Positions 1-15,215 of a stretch of DNA of 64,000 nucleotides are shown in pieces. Positions within the stretch are counted from its first letter, which is position 1; every line of letters starts with the position of its first letter. The notes below the pieces were generated by a model. It worked only from the letters and a program-made list of their open reading frames with translations, did not search any database and was not told the origin of the DNA. Source of the stretch: Ulva prolifera (taxonomy: Eukaryota; Chlorophyta; Ulvophyceae; Ulvales; Ulvaceae); the NCBI GenBank assembly GCA_023078555.1, contig CM041196.1, forward strand, positions 4,847,658 through 4,911,657, written 5' to 3'. The position numbers and the translations under genes were made by a program.

Positions 1-540
1 CCGCCAGTGCGCGCTGGACAGGCCGCCCGCCTGCACAGCAGCTGCACAGCGTCGGGATAGCCACGATCGCTATTGTTGACCATGCCGGGCATGTGGTATG
101 GATGGGGCATCCGCCAGGCTTTGTGGAAAGTACAGTCGCCACGTGGTGTGAGTGTTTGGCAGACGGTACGGGTGGGACGCTGCCCGAATAATTCGTACAG
201 AGTATTCGCCATGAGCCTAGACTCGCGCACATGATGACGTGATGAAGCTCAGCGAGGCGAGGGGCGTTCTGCAGACTTTTCCATCGCTGTCCTGTTCCCG
301 ATGGCTGCCCCGATGGCTGCCGGCGTTCAATCACAGAACACAAACCGCGCTGAAATCTGGACACATGATGACCAGGCCGCAGCCCAGCGACCAGGGTATC
401 CCAAAAGCGGCTCATGCGTCCGTGTTTCAGTTCAGTCTCCAGGCGGTACACACCCCATGTAAGGAGCAGACATTGCTCCTTACGTGGGGAAACCAAAACA
501 CTTGTCTCAAATTGTGGGTTTGCTTTTAACAGCAACACAC

Positions 541-3384
<2,844 letters not shown>

Positions 3385-4179
3385 CTGCAGGGAAATTGAT
3401 AAGTTTGTGCATGAGGCAGTGCGCAACACGAAATGGAGAAGCGACTTCTGACATTATACATAGGCAGGAGGGACTGCGGGACGACAATAGACTGGACTCG
3501 GTGGTCGCAGGCATCAGTGCGACAGGCACATGTGCGACTGCCCTTAAAACGCCATGAGTCAAGCTAGGCACCCATATACTGACGTTAAATTTTCGCTGTT
3601 AATGCCGTTGTGGTCAGGGCCGCACCTCTTCGGGAGACTTGGCATGAGCGTCGGTGATGACAGCCATGGTCGACGCGGTTCAGCTAGCAGCCACTGCTGA
3701 TCGGGTAAGCCTTGCACGTGGTTGGCGAAAATTTGAATAACATGATCTAGTTTTGCTTGCTTAGTATTTTCGGCCGAGTGGGATCGGCGGGCTGTGCATT
3801 TGCAACATCGCAGCACTGCCTGGACAACATTCCAGACCCACAATTGCACATCTGGCGATGCAATAACGCACGTATTCGTACAAATGAGTTCTGAATATGC
3901 TTTCCATCATGTGTCCCATCTTTGAGCAACTAGTACGACTGCCACAACAGATGCTCCCATCATCCTGCGGATGTGTGTCGAGCGGGGCAACTTGAACGTC
4001 GGATTTGTTTCAAGCCGCGCGTTGTAAGAACCCAGAAGGTGTCACCAATCCAAATGAGTAGCTGCAGCTCTGGTGGTCTCCAAGTATAATTGAGCTGATG
4101 CCGAGTAGCCGATGTGTGCGTCAGTGTCGAGAGGAGCTGCGTCGGACCTGCTGTTGCGTTGCAGTAGACCATCTTTCAG
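3385..4179. other. no gene recognised
   Basis: Spacer between the divergently placed SERCA-type gene (-) and ICMT (+). The missing first SERCA exon and the promoters of both genes should lie here, but I see no convincing exon or core promoter motif. Confidence 0.5.
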
Positions 4180-4194
4180 GCGACGCCAATAGCA

Positions 4195-5225
4195 ATGCTT
4201 TGGCTGTTCGCGTGCGTGCTGTTATTCTTTCATGCCAGTGAGGTGACCTTGGTGGTAGCTTTCAATCGGCCAGAGCTAGAGTGGTCATGTACGCCTCTCT
4301 TCATCACGCATTGCATCGCACCGATCCGAAATATGGCTGCCACAGTGTTACATAGACATGAAATTGGATCGCATACACCTTTCGCCAAGTCATGCTGTGC
4401 TATGATTGCAGCTCTGTTGATCACGAAACCTTACAGCATTGCTCTGTCGGTGGGAGTGATGGAGCACATTGTTCGTGGATGGCTTCTAAATACAAAACCA
4501 TACTGGTGGCCAGTATCATTGTTGGGGATGGCAATGATTGTGATTGGAGAGGTGGTGAGGAAGACAGCCATGGTGCGGTACTTCAGTGGAGTTTTGCCTC
4601 TGCAAGGACAGCTTGCAGTTTAGATCTGGTACCCGTTAGTGGATGTAGCTCACATGCAGCCGAATAGCTGTTGCATCGTGGAGTGACACCAGTTTGCAGA
4701 AAGCCTGCACTTCCGGTGTGTTTAGACAACACTAAGATATGTTTGACCGTCATTGGCAGCTTCAGACCACCTGCTGACCAGTTCGCCTCTGGTGCAGATC
4801 CAGGCGGGTCCAGCCTTCACGCATAGGATCAAGTCATACAAAAGACCACAGCATGTGATGGTGTCATCAGGACTGTATGCGAGCTTACGGCATCCAGGCT
4901 ACTTCGGGTGGTTCCTCTGGAGCATTGGCACTCAGGTCCTTTTATGCAACCCAATGTCCACCATCGGATTCACCGTGGCGGTACGCTTCTTGTCACCTAT
5001 TCCGGATCAAAGCCACAGGCCACCTGCGCAATTTGCCCGGTGTGAGTGTTGCCACTTGGCCAACCTTTTTTCTGTGTGGTGTAGGTCAGCCGTTTCTTCC
5101 GGAATCGGATCCCTGCAGAAGAGAGAACACTGCTGCGACTGTTTGGCACAGAGTATGAAGAGTATGCATCCAGGACCCCGATCCGGATTCCGTTTGTTTC
5201 TGGGCTGATCCCTGTGCAAGGCTAG
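4195..5225 (+). CDS. ICMT: protein-S-isoprenylcysteine O-methyltransferase
   Basis: Integral ER-membrane enzyme that methylates the C-terminal prenylcysteine of CaaX proteins using S-adenosylmethionine (family knowledge). Exons 4195-4288, 4412-4572, 4798-4980 and 5085-5225 join in phase to 192 residues, close to the plant enzyme length (about 200). Visible family motifs are FFHASE near the start, SSLLITK formed across the first splice, GEVVRKTAM, the AGPAFTH segment, the SAM-binding stretch LRHPGYFGWFLWSIGTQ and LLCNP, and the C-terminal RFFRNRIPAEE and EEYASRTP. The first intron (4289-4411) is 123 nt and contains no stop, so it reads through as false coding. The start ATG at 4195 is used because the frame has no better one, but TTTCAG at 4174-4179 could be an acceptor, so a short upstream exon is possible. 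Donors are GTACGC, GTGCGG and GTACGC. Confidence 0.88.
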
Positions 5226-7165
5226 CACCAACAGCTGGTATCGATGCCTTGCTAAGACGCCAGAACCACTGAGCCCAGCTGTTATCAAGAGTAGACAGGG
5301 CCTTTTGTACTGAGATCGCAATGGGAGTTTTGTGAGATCCACTGGGACACATATTCTGTTGGTATGCTCCTTTTCTTCTGACATCCACCATGAAGGACAC
5401 GTCACCCGAGAGACACAATTGATTGATCCCAGTGTTTATGCAGGCTGATTGTGAAGCAGATCTCAGCTATGATGCACAGCCTGATGAAAGCTGATGCGTT
5501 GCTGCCACATGATTCATGCTCAGGCCAGGACATGTACGTACCTGCGGCAGGTGACTTGGTACACTTAGCCCGTCCAGGTCTGTCCAGATGGAATCAACTT
5601 CGAGTTTTAATACCGCATGCTTGGAAGGCTGTGACGCTGATTGCACACAGAGCATGCTCCTGAATGCTCCAGAGCTGGCTTACCCATCCGAGCACATTCA
5701 ATCAACACACCAAGCCATAAAGTTGGCGACGCATGTTTACTGATCACTCTCTTTGCATATGCTGGAGTCACCTGAATGCTGCGCTGTGTAGAGTGTGCTG
5801 AGCAATATTGGAGTCAGCGGCCGCTGCTGGGACGGTGACAAGACCTGGGACCGCTGCAGGGCCCCGCTGCTGCAGGGCATGATATTTGTGCTGAAATGCT
5901 ACCGCCCGTAGTAGCAGCTCAGCAAGTCACTACGTAGTGCACTGTGGCAAGTCTATCTTTCAAAGCTTCAGCGAGGCAATGTATTGTACGAGCTGATGAG
6001 GTGCTCGCAGGCGAACCCTCGCCTGACCAATCACCCCCCGAATAGAACACAAAAATCGATTCCAAAGACTAGTATGTTTCTGGCCTGTTGTATAGGCCAC
6101 TACCCAAGAGCAACTCTCTTGCCCAAGCAATTGACTTCGACCTCAGAGCACTCACGCCACAGTTCGATCCATCACACGCCGTGAAGGCTGTCAGGAATCT
6201 CTCGCAAGACTGACTACGCACACCTATTCGCTCGACCAGGAGTGCAGTGCTGCATCTCGATGCCTGCAGCTGCTTTGGTGTTGTTGTTTATGGTATGCGT
6301 GGCGTTGTTGATTGGTGTTGTGCACAGTAAAGGGGGCTGTGGCCCGTTGTGCAGCAGGGGGCCTGTATGATGCGGCACTACCCAAATTTTGAGTGAATTG
6401 CGGCGTGATTGGACTGCATGTGGGATGCGGCTGTCATGCGTAGCTCTACTGAAGAGTGCAGGTGGCTTGCTGCTGCACAACAAGCGACTCCCGCGGGGCC
6501 CGATACCCTTCGACATAGCCAACGTGCGCCTCGCACTACGACCATTCTTTTCAATACGATACGATGCTGTTGCTATCGTGTGTGCTGATTGAGGGCACCT
6601 TGGCGCTGCCATGCATGCTTGATGCGGAGCCTTCGCTCGAAACTTTGGGCCAGCTTCATCGTACCCTGGCCCTTCACAAGGGCTCCACCACTCTGTTCTC
6701 GAGTGATCTCTAGACGTGCACATCAGCAGCTGTCTCGTGGCGCGCACAATTGTGCTGTATCAGGCAGTGCTGGCAATCGCCACCAAGGGTCTGGTCATCA
6801 TCTCTAGGACGACGTGCGTAGCACAAGAAGCACGTGCGCCACTGATGTCGCATATGTTTCAATTGCGGATTGAGGCAGTTTCTGATGCCATCTGAGCCTG
6901 CGAACCGGTAGTCTCAGCGTCACAAGCGCCACACAAGTCCTGGCCAAAGCAGCATTCTTCAACACATACAAAGGGTGCGGTCAGATCGAGACCACAACAG
7001 CAGATCCAAAACGCCATAGCTTCGCACCATCCATTGAGGGCCACATGCTAGGCATCCTGAGCCCTGGGTCAGCATGCTCCAGCATTCAGTTTTCCTTTTC
7101 TCAACCTCTGCGTCCTGCCACACGGTAGCTCAGCATCACTCCATCACGGTCGCGCCACCCCACAG
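5226..7165. other. no gene recognised
   Basis: About 1.9 kb between ICMT and the SprT-like gene. The first exon and start codon of the SprT-like gene are expected near the right end but were not identified. A stop-free + frame at about 6711-6894 with a hydrophobic run and a 61-codon Cys-rich frame on the - strand (6859-7044) are visible; neither has family support. Confidence 0.4.
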
Positions 7166-8751
7166 GAACCCAACAGTGAGATCGAAAGGCTCAAGGCCGC
7201 TTCAGCATCCTGGCAGGCCACCCTCGATGAGCGCCTCTCTGAGCGCCCGCCCCGTGCGCCCGACCCCCATCCAACTCCCCTCGCCAAGCCCCACCATGCG
7301 TTCACCAAGACGCCATCGCTTCCATTCCTGGAGGCGGAGGCCACCTGGCGGCACCTGCCGCCGCGGCAGCTGTGGGCGCAGTTCCAGGCGATCGCGTGGG
7401 GGCTGCATGGGGAGGTTGACCGGCAGGCGTTCGGGGGCGCGCTCGGCGGCCGCGGCGACCTCGTGTACATGCTCTACCAGGGCGCCGACTTTGCTGACGG
7501 CGACGCCGGGGGGCTGTGCACGGGGCTGTGCGAGGACGGCAGCGTGTTCCGGCCGTTCGCCGTCATCGGCATCTCGCAGGAGGTGCGCTGCATGCATGCA
7601 TGCCCCATTGAGGCGCAGTTGTCTCATCGACGGGTTGCGAGGGCGCAGCAGTGAAGCCTGGGTGCGGCCGTGTCAGCGGCAGAGACCGTGCATGAGGTCT
7701 GCGTCGCATGGCCTGCGCAGCGCGCTGTACGTGTGCCTGCTTGATACATGCTGTCGCCCGTGCATATGCATGGCTGCCACATAGCCACATTGGGACACAG
7801 ACAAGTCCAGACAACCGGACCCACGTGCGGCATGCCAGCCTCGCACCAATGACACAGGATGGGTGCTAGCCGCAGCGCATGCATGCTCTGCACATAGCAG
7901 CCGCGAGTGCCGTGGCAGCCGCCCCGCCCGCAGACAACAAACAAGAGTTTTTTTTGTTTAGAGTTGTTTAGAGTCGGCCGCAATGGCTAGGTCTATCGAG
8001 CTCGTGCTGAGTGGCTGACGGGGGCGGCATGCATGCAGCTGCACACGCAGTACCTGACGCTCAAGGAGTCGCTGCTGCACGAGGTCGCGCACTGGGCGGC
8101 GCACCGCATGCATGGGCCCTGGCAGGCGCTCGGCCCCTCGGAGGTGTCCACAAGCGGCCACGGCGACTACTGGCGCGAGGCCGTGACGGCCATCCAGGTG
8201 CGGCGTGGCTGATCTCACCTGTGCTTGTGGTGCGGCTGGTGGTGCCGCGGCGCGGCTGATGTCCGTATGTGAGGCTTGCTGCCAATGCAAGCCGACTTGG
8301 CAGTGGACTGACGAGGTATGAGTGTATCTCCGAAGTGGGCTCTGCTGGCCAGTTTCCGTGCCTCCAGAATTTCCGGGATTGTACTACTTCTGCCCCTCGC
8401 ATATCCAGAGCCGCCAACACACCGGATGGGGCCTCCGGAACACCAAAGCCGGCTCTGTGTCGGCTCACAGAGGCAACTCCACCAGCACTTGCACTGCCGC
8501 CATGTCCATGCAAGCGCACCCCACCACGCGCACGCATGCAGGCGGTGTTCGGTGACTTTGTCGGCTTCCGGTGTATGGACCACAGCCGGCTGCATGCATG
8601 CGGCGGCGGCGCGCACGTCGACGTCGGCGTCTTCTCGCACGCCTTCCTCTGCGCCGCCTGTGGCACTCGTGCGCGCTACGCCAGCGCCCGCCGCGATGCC
8701 GCCCGCCGCTGCTTCCGCTGTGGAACCCCCGCGCTGACATACATAGGCCAG

Positions 8752-8786
<35 letters not shown>

Positions 8787-10658
8787 TCGCCCTTCTCTGC
8801 ATGCATTTCTGGCATGCATACGTGCTGCTTGTCATGGCGACCTGCCTTCCGGATGGATCTCTGCATGTGTATGGCGTGTGGTCACGTACATTTCTGAGCA
8901 CAACACGCTATGCTGTGCCGCAACAACAGACATGTTGAGCTGTGGTGCAGTACGATGCGGACGGGAGTGCATACCGCTGGCAGCGCCACGCCGCGTGGCG
9001 GTCGCTGATGGCGGCCGGTGTTCAAACGGCTTACGCCGAAGCTTGCGTGGCGCAGCCGCACCTGCCTCCCCAGGCTGCGCTGTCTTTGGTGCGGACCCCC
9101 CGTCACCACCGTACATATTTTCTGAGGTAGAGATTTCACTGCATGATGCTGTGAATTTCGCCTACACAGACAGATCGACGGGTCTCAGCCTTGCCCGCAT
9201 CAGATGCCTGCACTAGTAGGGCAATTAATCTCTGATGTGGCCGCGGCGTTGACGCGGGTGTATGTTCGCGCTCCTCTATGTTAGGCCCGCCGTTGCCCCA
9301 CCGCCATCGGCCCCCCGACACGGCCACATCCACGTGCTGGAGCGCCCCACATCGCAAGCGCGTAATCTTGCCGCCTTTTCTGAGGCTGTCGGCACGTCAG
9401 GGTCCCCCCTGATCCTAAGCAGGGTGCTCCCCCACACACCACTGAGATCAATTTAAACACGCCAACAATGATCGTCACAACCGCAGACACCAGCTGCTGC
9501 AGGCGCTGGGCGAGCTAGAGCAGCAGTACGTCCAGCATCGGGCCCAGCACACACCCAAGGCCACGCCCACGGCCTCCACCCGCTCCGCTGCAGCAGAGGC
9601 TACTGTTCCCAGAGCACAGCAGCCCAAGGGTGGCTTGCGTGCCGCCGCGGCGCGCAACGCACAAGCCGGTACCGCATCAGCAGCGCCTCTGGAGGGCTGT
9701 GGCAGCTCTCCCGGAGCACACACAGCACGCATAGCACGCAGCAGCGCCTCCCCTCTCCCACAGGAGCCCGGCCTTCCGGGTGCTTCCCCGGGGGAGGGCA
9801 TACAAGTGGCGCTCACAGGCGCTTTTGAAGGTGTACCGGCGCCCAAGTCCCTGGCCGCTGCATCACAGGTGCCGGTGCACATGCATGAGGCTGACGGCCT
9901 GCCTGCGGCGACGGAGCGGCGGCCCATGACAGCGCGGCCACGGCGGCTATCCGGGCCGGGCCAGCCGCAGGGGCTGGCGCAAGGGAGGGCGCTGGCGGGG
10001 GTGTGGCGGGCGTACGTCGCTGCGGCATGGCCCGCTGCGCGCGCCGCGGCGGAGGAGCGCAACCGCCAGCGGAAGCGGCCCCTCGCGCCGCGGGCCCTCT
10101 GCCGGCAGGTGCGCCGCCCCAGCGTATGCTGTGCTGTGCGTGCTGCGCTGCATAGCATGCAAGCGCGCTGGCGGTGACACCGAAAACACCAAAACCCTTT
10201 GGATTCGCCGGGCTGTTCAGCCATGCGTGACCACCGCACACGGCTCCTGCTCAGTGGCAGTGCCCACATCTCCCGGACAATATGATGTGACGGGACCATG
10301 CATTAAGGCTGCGTGTTGGCGTACTGTGCTACTGCATACGCTTGCGGTAGCTTGGTCGAGCGCAACATGCCCAGCCGCTACGACACAGGTGCTTCGCGAG
10401 CGACCGTGTGCCTTTCTCGTCTAGCCCTCTCACCCCACTGCTGCCATCCTGCTGCTGCAGGTGATGCGTACAATTGCCAAGTGGTGGCAGGCAGACAAGC
10501 CGCAGTTCGAGGCCGGCGCGGTGCCGCAGGGGCTGCGGGGGTCTGACGCCGCGGCCGCACGTGCAATGCAGTGCATGTGGCGCCGCTTCGGCGGGCGGCC
10601 GTGGAGCCGCCTGCGCCACAACGACGACATCCGCCGCCTCGTGGCTCTGTGGCCATAG
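7166..10658 (+). CDS. SprT-like zinc metalloprotease domain protein, N-terminus missing
   Basis: SprT-like proteins (SPRTN/Wss1/GCNA group) act on DNA-bound proteins; the role here is inferred. Six exons fit in phase: 7166-7582, 8039-8197, 8542-8751, 8951-9088, 9503-10108, 10461-10658, giving 575 residues plus the stop. Counting from the first visible residue, the HExxH site is HEVAH at 153-157 and the third ligand is in GHGDYW near 180. Exon 3 holds a four-Cys zinc ribbon (CAACG and CFRCG) as in SprT proteins. Exon 5 (202 residues) is Ala/Pro/Gln-rich and probably disordered; the last exon encodes a basic Trp-rich tail ending at TAG 10656-10658. All introns are phase 0 and donors are GTGCGC, GTGCGG, GTGCCC, GTGCGG and GTGCGC; intron 3 begins with a 29-nt C-run. 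The 5' exon with ATG is not found. No ubiquitin- or PCNA-binding motif could be named. Confidence 0.8.
8755..8783. repeat. poly(C) tract, 29 nt, just after a splice donor
   Basis: C29 on the sense strand of the SprT-like gene, beginning three bases into intron 3 (donor GTG at 8752). Confidence 0.95.
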
Positions 10659-10674
10659 AAGATGGCCCCTCCAT

Positions 10675-10709
10675 GAGCTGAACGGTCGTGAAGGACGACC
10701 GTTCAGCTC
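10675..10709 (+). other. perfect 15-bp-stem hairpin in the 3' region of the SprT-like gene
   Basis: GAGCTGAACGGTCGT (10675-10689) is followed by a 5-nt spacer GAAGG and the exact reverse complement (10695-10709). It begins 16 nt after the stop codon at 10656-10658. It could be a 3'-UTR structure or a small inverted-repeat footprint; the sequence alone does not decide. Confidence 0.85.
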
Positions 10710-12959
10710 GACGGGCTAGACGGAGAGGGCGCCACGATGCGATAGCCATGACAGTGCATTTGCCGTGCATGCCTGCTTGGTGAAAGGCAAGTTTGACCCA
10801 GTGTCCCTCCTGATATGACTTTCGCAGATGAAGAATGTGTGCGGTGTAGGCGCAGCCTACTGGGCTGCTGTCCCGGTGCAGCTGCGTTGCTGGTCAGCTC
10901 CACCGCGGATGTGAGGTTCCCCATCTTGTGTAGTGCAGTGGAGATAGTAGTGGAGATAGTAGTGTGCAGGTGAATGCAGGTGCTAGGTGTACTAGGCTGG
11001 TGATTGATGAGTTGTGCCTGGTGCGAGTGGCAGGTCGAGTTGGCAGGAACGAGACGTGAGCGTATGCTGCATGATTGCTTAAGCAGGCCGCAGTATGCTG
11101 GTGTCATTGACAGGTGGACTGGGCAACTTGAGTATGTGAGTGCAAGGCAGTGGTAGAACTATAGTGCTGTTTCATCATTGGTAATGGTGTCTCATTTGTG
11201 AAGCTGGCAGGTGCAAGGACGAGAATCGATGCTTGGAATGCTGCGGATGTTGGCATTGGCAAAGGTCTCACGCACACAAGGGGAACAGGCTGTCGTGTCA
11301 CCACGAGGAAAACACCGCAAGCATTGCTTCTTGTCACATGGAAACAGCAGTGCCGATTGCTGAAGATTGTGCAGAATGCTCAGCTGTTGCATGCTAGTTT
11401 GATCGAGCCAGACTCGCCTCAGTGCACACGCATGTGAACCACTGCTTTCGCGGTCAGCTGGGTCCATGTTATCTCTTCACCTCAAGGTGACATTCATCGA
11501 GAGCTCCATTCACAAGACATAGTCGTGGCCGTCGTAGGAGTGCACTTCACACTGTACAACTTTGTATGCAAACACAAGCATGTCCTTCCATGCCATGTGG
11601 CATACTCACATTGCTGCAAAGACGTGCCATGGCAACGTGTTCATCTATCACGGCTCTGTACAACAGGCTCGGCAGCAGCGTCCCAAGACGCTCGCTCTCA
11701 CGCCATCAATTGCCACTGCCTGGCTCAGCAGCAGCAGCTGCGTCCCAAAACGCTGGCTCTCGCGCCATCGCCCGCCACTGCCTGCCCAGGCCGGAGAGTG
11801 CATATTTGCACTGTGAGCGGTACAGCGCCTACCCCAGTCTACCCAGTGCATAACTGCACACAGCAATCGCTGACCCGACTCCGCACACCACGCCACAGCC
11901 TGCCCGACCTCCACACGATGACCACGTGCGCCCCATGCAGCTCAGGAATCAACTGCGCGCCCCCCACCCAGCGGCCGGCTGCAGTGCGGGCCGCCGGAGA
12001 TGGCATGTGCTTGCCAGGCCACAGCACGGGCGCGGGGCCACGAGAACGTCAAAAACGTCCAGGCGAAGCCCCTGAGGCCACGCCCGAGAGCAAAGGGGCA
12101 ACCCTTTGCAGTCCTCCGAGGCGACACGACTCGCGAGACCCGAGCTTCGATGTCCGCTCGACCGCAGCGTCTGGGGCACAAACCATGATGTGCGCTGGAG
12201 GTTGCGATGTGCACGCACTCACATGTTACCCATCCGCCCGCCCCCCCTGCATGGCAGCGGCAGCACAGCGGCTTGCCCCCCCCACCAGCGCAAACACGCA
12301 TGGCCACGCGTGACCACGGCAGCCATGTAGGCGCGCACGCAGAGAGCGCATGCATGGGGGGTGCCGCGGCTGTCATGGCATGCCCTGGCACGGCGACGCA
12401 TGACCACGGCCACGCTGAGGCGCATGCATGGGGCGCAGCGACAGTCGTTGCGTATGCTGAGACAGAGCACCCCCAGCCCTTTGGGTGAAGCCGTGTCTGA
12501 CGGCCCTCTGGGCTTGAATCTGCATACGTAGAGCGGAATCTGCGCACCGCGCATGCGCAGAGAGCATGTCACCTCACCACCAGCCCCCCCTGAACATCTG
12601 CACGCGTTAACGCACACAGCCATTGTGCCGGGAGGCTGCTATACCCCCTGCTATCGCCCCTCTTTGCCACACCGGCCTCTGTGGGCAGCTCGCCCAACAA
12701 CCACGCGACTTTCTCTCGTTTTAAAGCTTCACATTCAATCACAAGCCGCCCCCCTCCCTTTCACCCCAGTCATATCACATTCAACGTAGTCACAATTCAA
12801 CGCCACTTTCAGTCACTGCGATTGTGTACCCTGTGGCATGCACGGCTCACCGTTAGGGCATCCTATACGCGCGCTGCTCACACGGACGGCGGCTGCCTCC
12901 AGAAACCCCAAAACTCGGCCCGACTCACGCTCAAACACACACGCAGCGCATGCGGCCGC
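10710..12959. other. no gene recognised; small tandem duplication
   Basis: No exon could be supported. Around 11683-11800 two imperfect copies of a roughly 62-bp unit sit in tandem (shared core GCGTCCCAA-ACGCT-GCTCTC-CGCCATC). Around 12300-12440 there are short imperfect repeats built on GCATGCATGGGG and CGTGACCACGGC. Confidence 0.5.
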
Positions 12960-13440
12960 CTAGACAGCGTCCTCCCCCGGCCGGAGGTGCCCGTTCCCGC
13001 GCGGAGAGCGTTTCTCCCACCGCGGCGGCCCCGGCCGCTCCGCGCGCGGCACGTACTCGACCCACGACCCCTCAAGCCGCCGCGGCGACTGCCCGTAGAT
13101 GCCCCCCCCGTTCACGCGGTCCCCCGCCCGCAGGCCCGCACTGTGGTGCGCCCCCCGGTCGCGGTGCTCCCGCCGCGGGGTGTGGCCGCTGCGCGTGTGG
13201 CTGCTGCGCGTGCCGCCGGACCCCCCCGGCCCCCGGCCTCGCGCGAGAGGTGCGGGTTGACCATGCGGATGACCGCCGGCGGCTGCCGCGCCTGCGCGGC
13301 GCGCAGCGTGAGCGTGAAGTCCATGTACGCCGGGGGCATACGGGTGCACCACACCCGCGGCAGTTGTTGCAGCAGCCCTCGGAGAACGTTGAGCCGAACG
13401 ACTCGATCGACTCGTACGTCGTAAGGCCCGCGCGATGAGC
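12960..13440 (-). CDS. GC-rich exon-like region, unknown protein
   Basis: Several - frames stay open across about 480 bp of very GC-rich sequence. One ends in GNGHLRPGEDAV and a stop at about 12960; another contains PPAYMDFTLTLRAAQ; a third contains TTYESIESF. The high GC with stops absent resembles the real exons elsewhere in the window, and a frame switch by splicing inside the region is possible. No family was recognised, and high GC alone suppresses stops, so this may be non-coding. One ambiguous base (n) lies at 13459 just upstream. Confidence 0.25.
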
Positions 13441-13635
13441 GAGATGTGGAAGCCGAGCANGTCTGTGACACCTCTGAAGAAGGCAAGAGCTTGACTGACC
13501 AGATGCCCAGCTGCGCCTGTGTCAGTGAAATCAGCCCGGGAGCCTTCCACTGGTAGACCTCTGGCATTCAGAGGCTGCAGCACAGTGTCTAGCTCCGCCT
13601 CGTCTCTCGAGCATGTAAACACTCGAGCTCCTACC

Positions 13636-15215
13636 AGGGGGGTCGGCACTCAGGCCTCATGCACGTCCAATGAACCGCGAGCAGCTCAGAACGCTTGAGA
13701 CATCGCTGGGAACGTCTATAGACTCACAATAACCTTCTGAATGCTGCTGTATCTTTTGTTAAACTCGCTGGGCGAAATGGACCTTTGGCCCGAAATCCGT
13801 GTGCATGGCTGGGCGAAAAGCCCCATTGTGCCCAGCGAGCGCGAGAACGCGCCCAGCGGGACCGGAAGCATGCCCAATGGCCTCAGAACACCCTTATATG
13901 CCTGTAATGCATCCTGATGCGTTATAAATGGTCTATGTGTTGCTGCGGGCGGTACTAGTACATGCTTTGCCATGTTTGCTTCCCTTGGACACCATCGACC
14001 GCGTCGTTAGGAGCTATTACGCACAGAATAATTACCGGAGATAGTTGACATGGCTTTCCGGGTCTGGCGAGACTGTTGCTTGCCCGATGTGGCTGGGGGG
14101 CAGCTTGGCTGCTGCAATTTGTACTCCACAGCGCTGGGCGTTGTCAACAGTTGATCACAACAGAGCCAAGCACAGGTTCTACAGCACATCAGATTGCCAT
14201 GTCCTGATAGCATGTGTGATGCTTGTCCTTCCATCCAGCGTATTTGTGATGACCTGGTTGCGTACATGTGTGACTCTGTACCACTGGAAATCAGTGTATC
14301 GCCTTCGTCAACAGATCAGGCATCAGGACCAGATCAGGACCATGGCAGAGTCTTAAGGACCATGGCAGACTATCTCTGGTAACACTGTGCGTGGATCTAC
14401 TGCATGATGGTGTGGATTCAGGCGAACAATGACGTGCCTACGCAAGCCTTCCATTCTGTAGAATGGTGTTTGCTTGCAGACCATGCTGATGATAGGCATG
14501 TAAATTTCAAATTTGTATTCTGATCGCTTTTGAAGAACATGTCTGGTCGGTGGTGCTGCTGTCCCTTCGATCTTAAGGTGCAAAGGTGCACTGCTATGCA
14601 GTGTAGCATGCCACACTGACTGACCCGAAGGTTCACTCAGTACCGTATGGGCAGGCACCAAAGCGTGGGTAGTCTCACAACAATGCCATCTTCAGATGAA
14701 GTTCACAACACTGGAGCTGCTGCGATGTTTTGAGTATCTCTGCAAGGAGCACGTCGCCCACCTGCTCTTTGATCACCACACAAGACAGCTGCATATGTGC
14801 CAATAGTCCGGTAAGCTAGTCGAAATCATGGTAATCGATGGGATGTTTCCCGGTAGTATGGACGCCCGCCATGACGCTGGTCGGACGCGAACACCGCACG
14901 GTGACACAAGTCGAGGTGGCCATATGAACATCAGGGCAACATATTATGGTGTTTTTCGAGTGCTCTCTGCCCACTGAGCACGATGGGCATACGCTGGGCA
15001 CCGTTTGAGGCCATCTGAGGCGTCGCTGGGCAAAACGGGCTTTTTGGTACAAAAATCCCGGTTTCGCTGGGCGTTTTCACCTGTTTCGCCCACACTACAT
15101 ACAATCAATTCAGAAGGTTATTGCGAGTCTATAGGACTTTTCCTTTTGTTCTGGAGCGCTCTGAGGTGCTCGCGGTTCAATTGGACGTGCATGAGGCCTG
15201 AGTGCCGACCCCCCT
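13636..15215. mobile_element. 1,580-bp DNA transposon / foldback element with long inverted repeats
   Basis: The left end AGGGGGGTCGGCACTCAGGC and right end GCCTGAGTGCCGACCCCCCT are exact reverse complements. Similarity continues inward, imperfectly, for about 230-270 bp on each side (shared pieces include the CTATAGACTC-CAATAACCTTCTGAAT segment and CGCTGGGCGAAA-like blocks). The element is flanked by the direct repeat CTCCTACC at 13628-13635 and 15216-15223, an 8-bp target-site duplication. That duplication length fits hAT-like transposition among others. The interior (about 13.95-14.95 kb) has no recognisable transposase, so this looks like a non-autonomous element. Confidence 0.85.

Noticed and set aside
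6859..7044. 61-codon Cys-rich peptide on the - strand
   Set aside because: No homologous pattern, no splice context, and one of many short chance frames.
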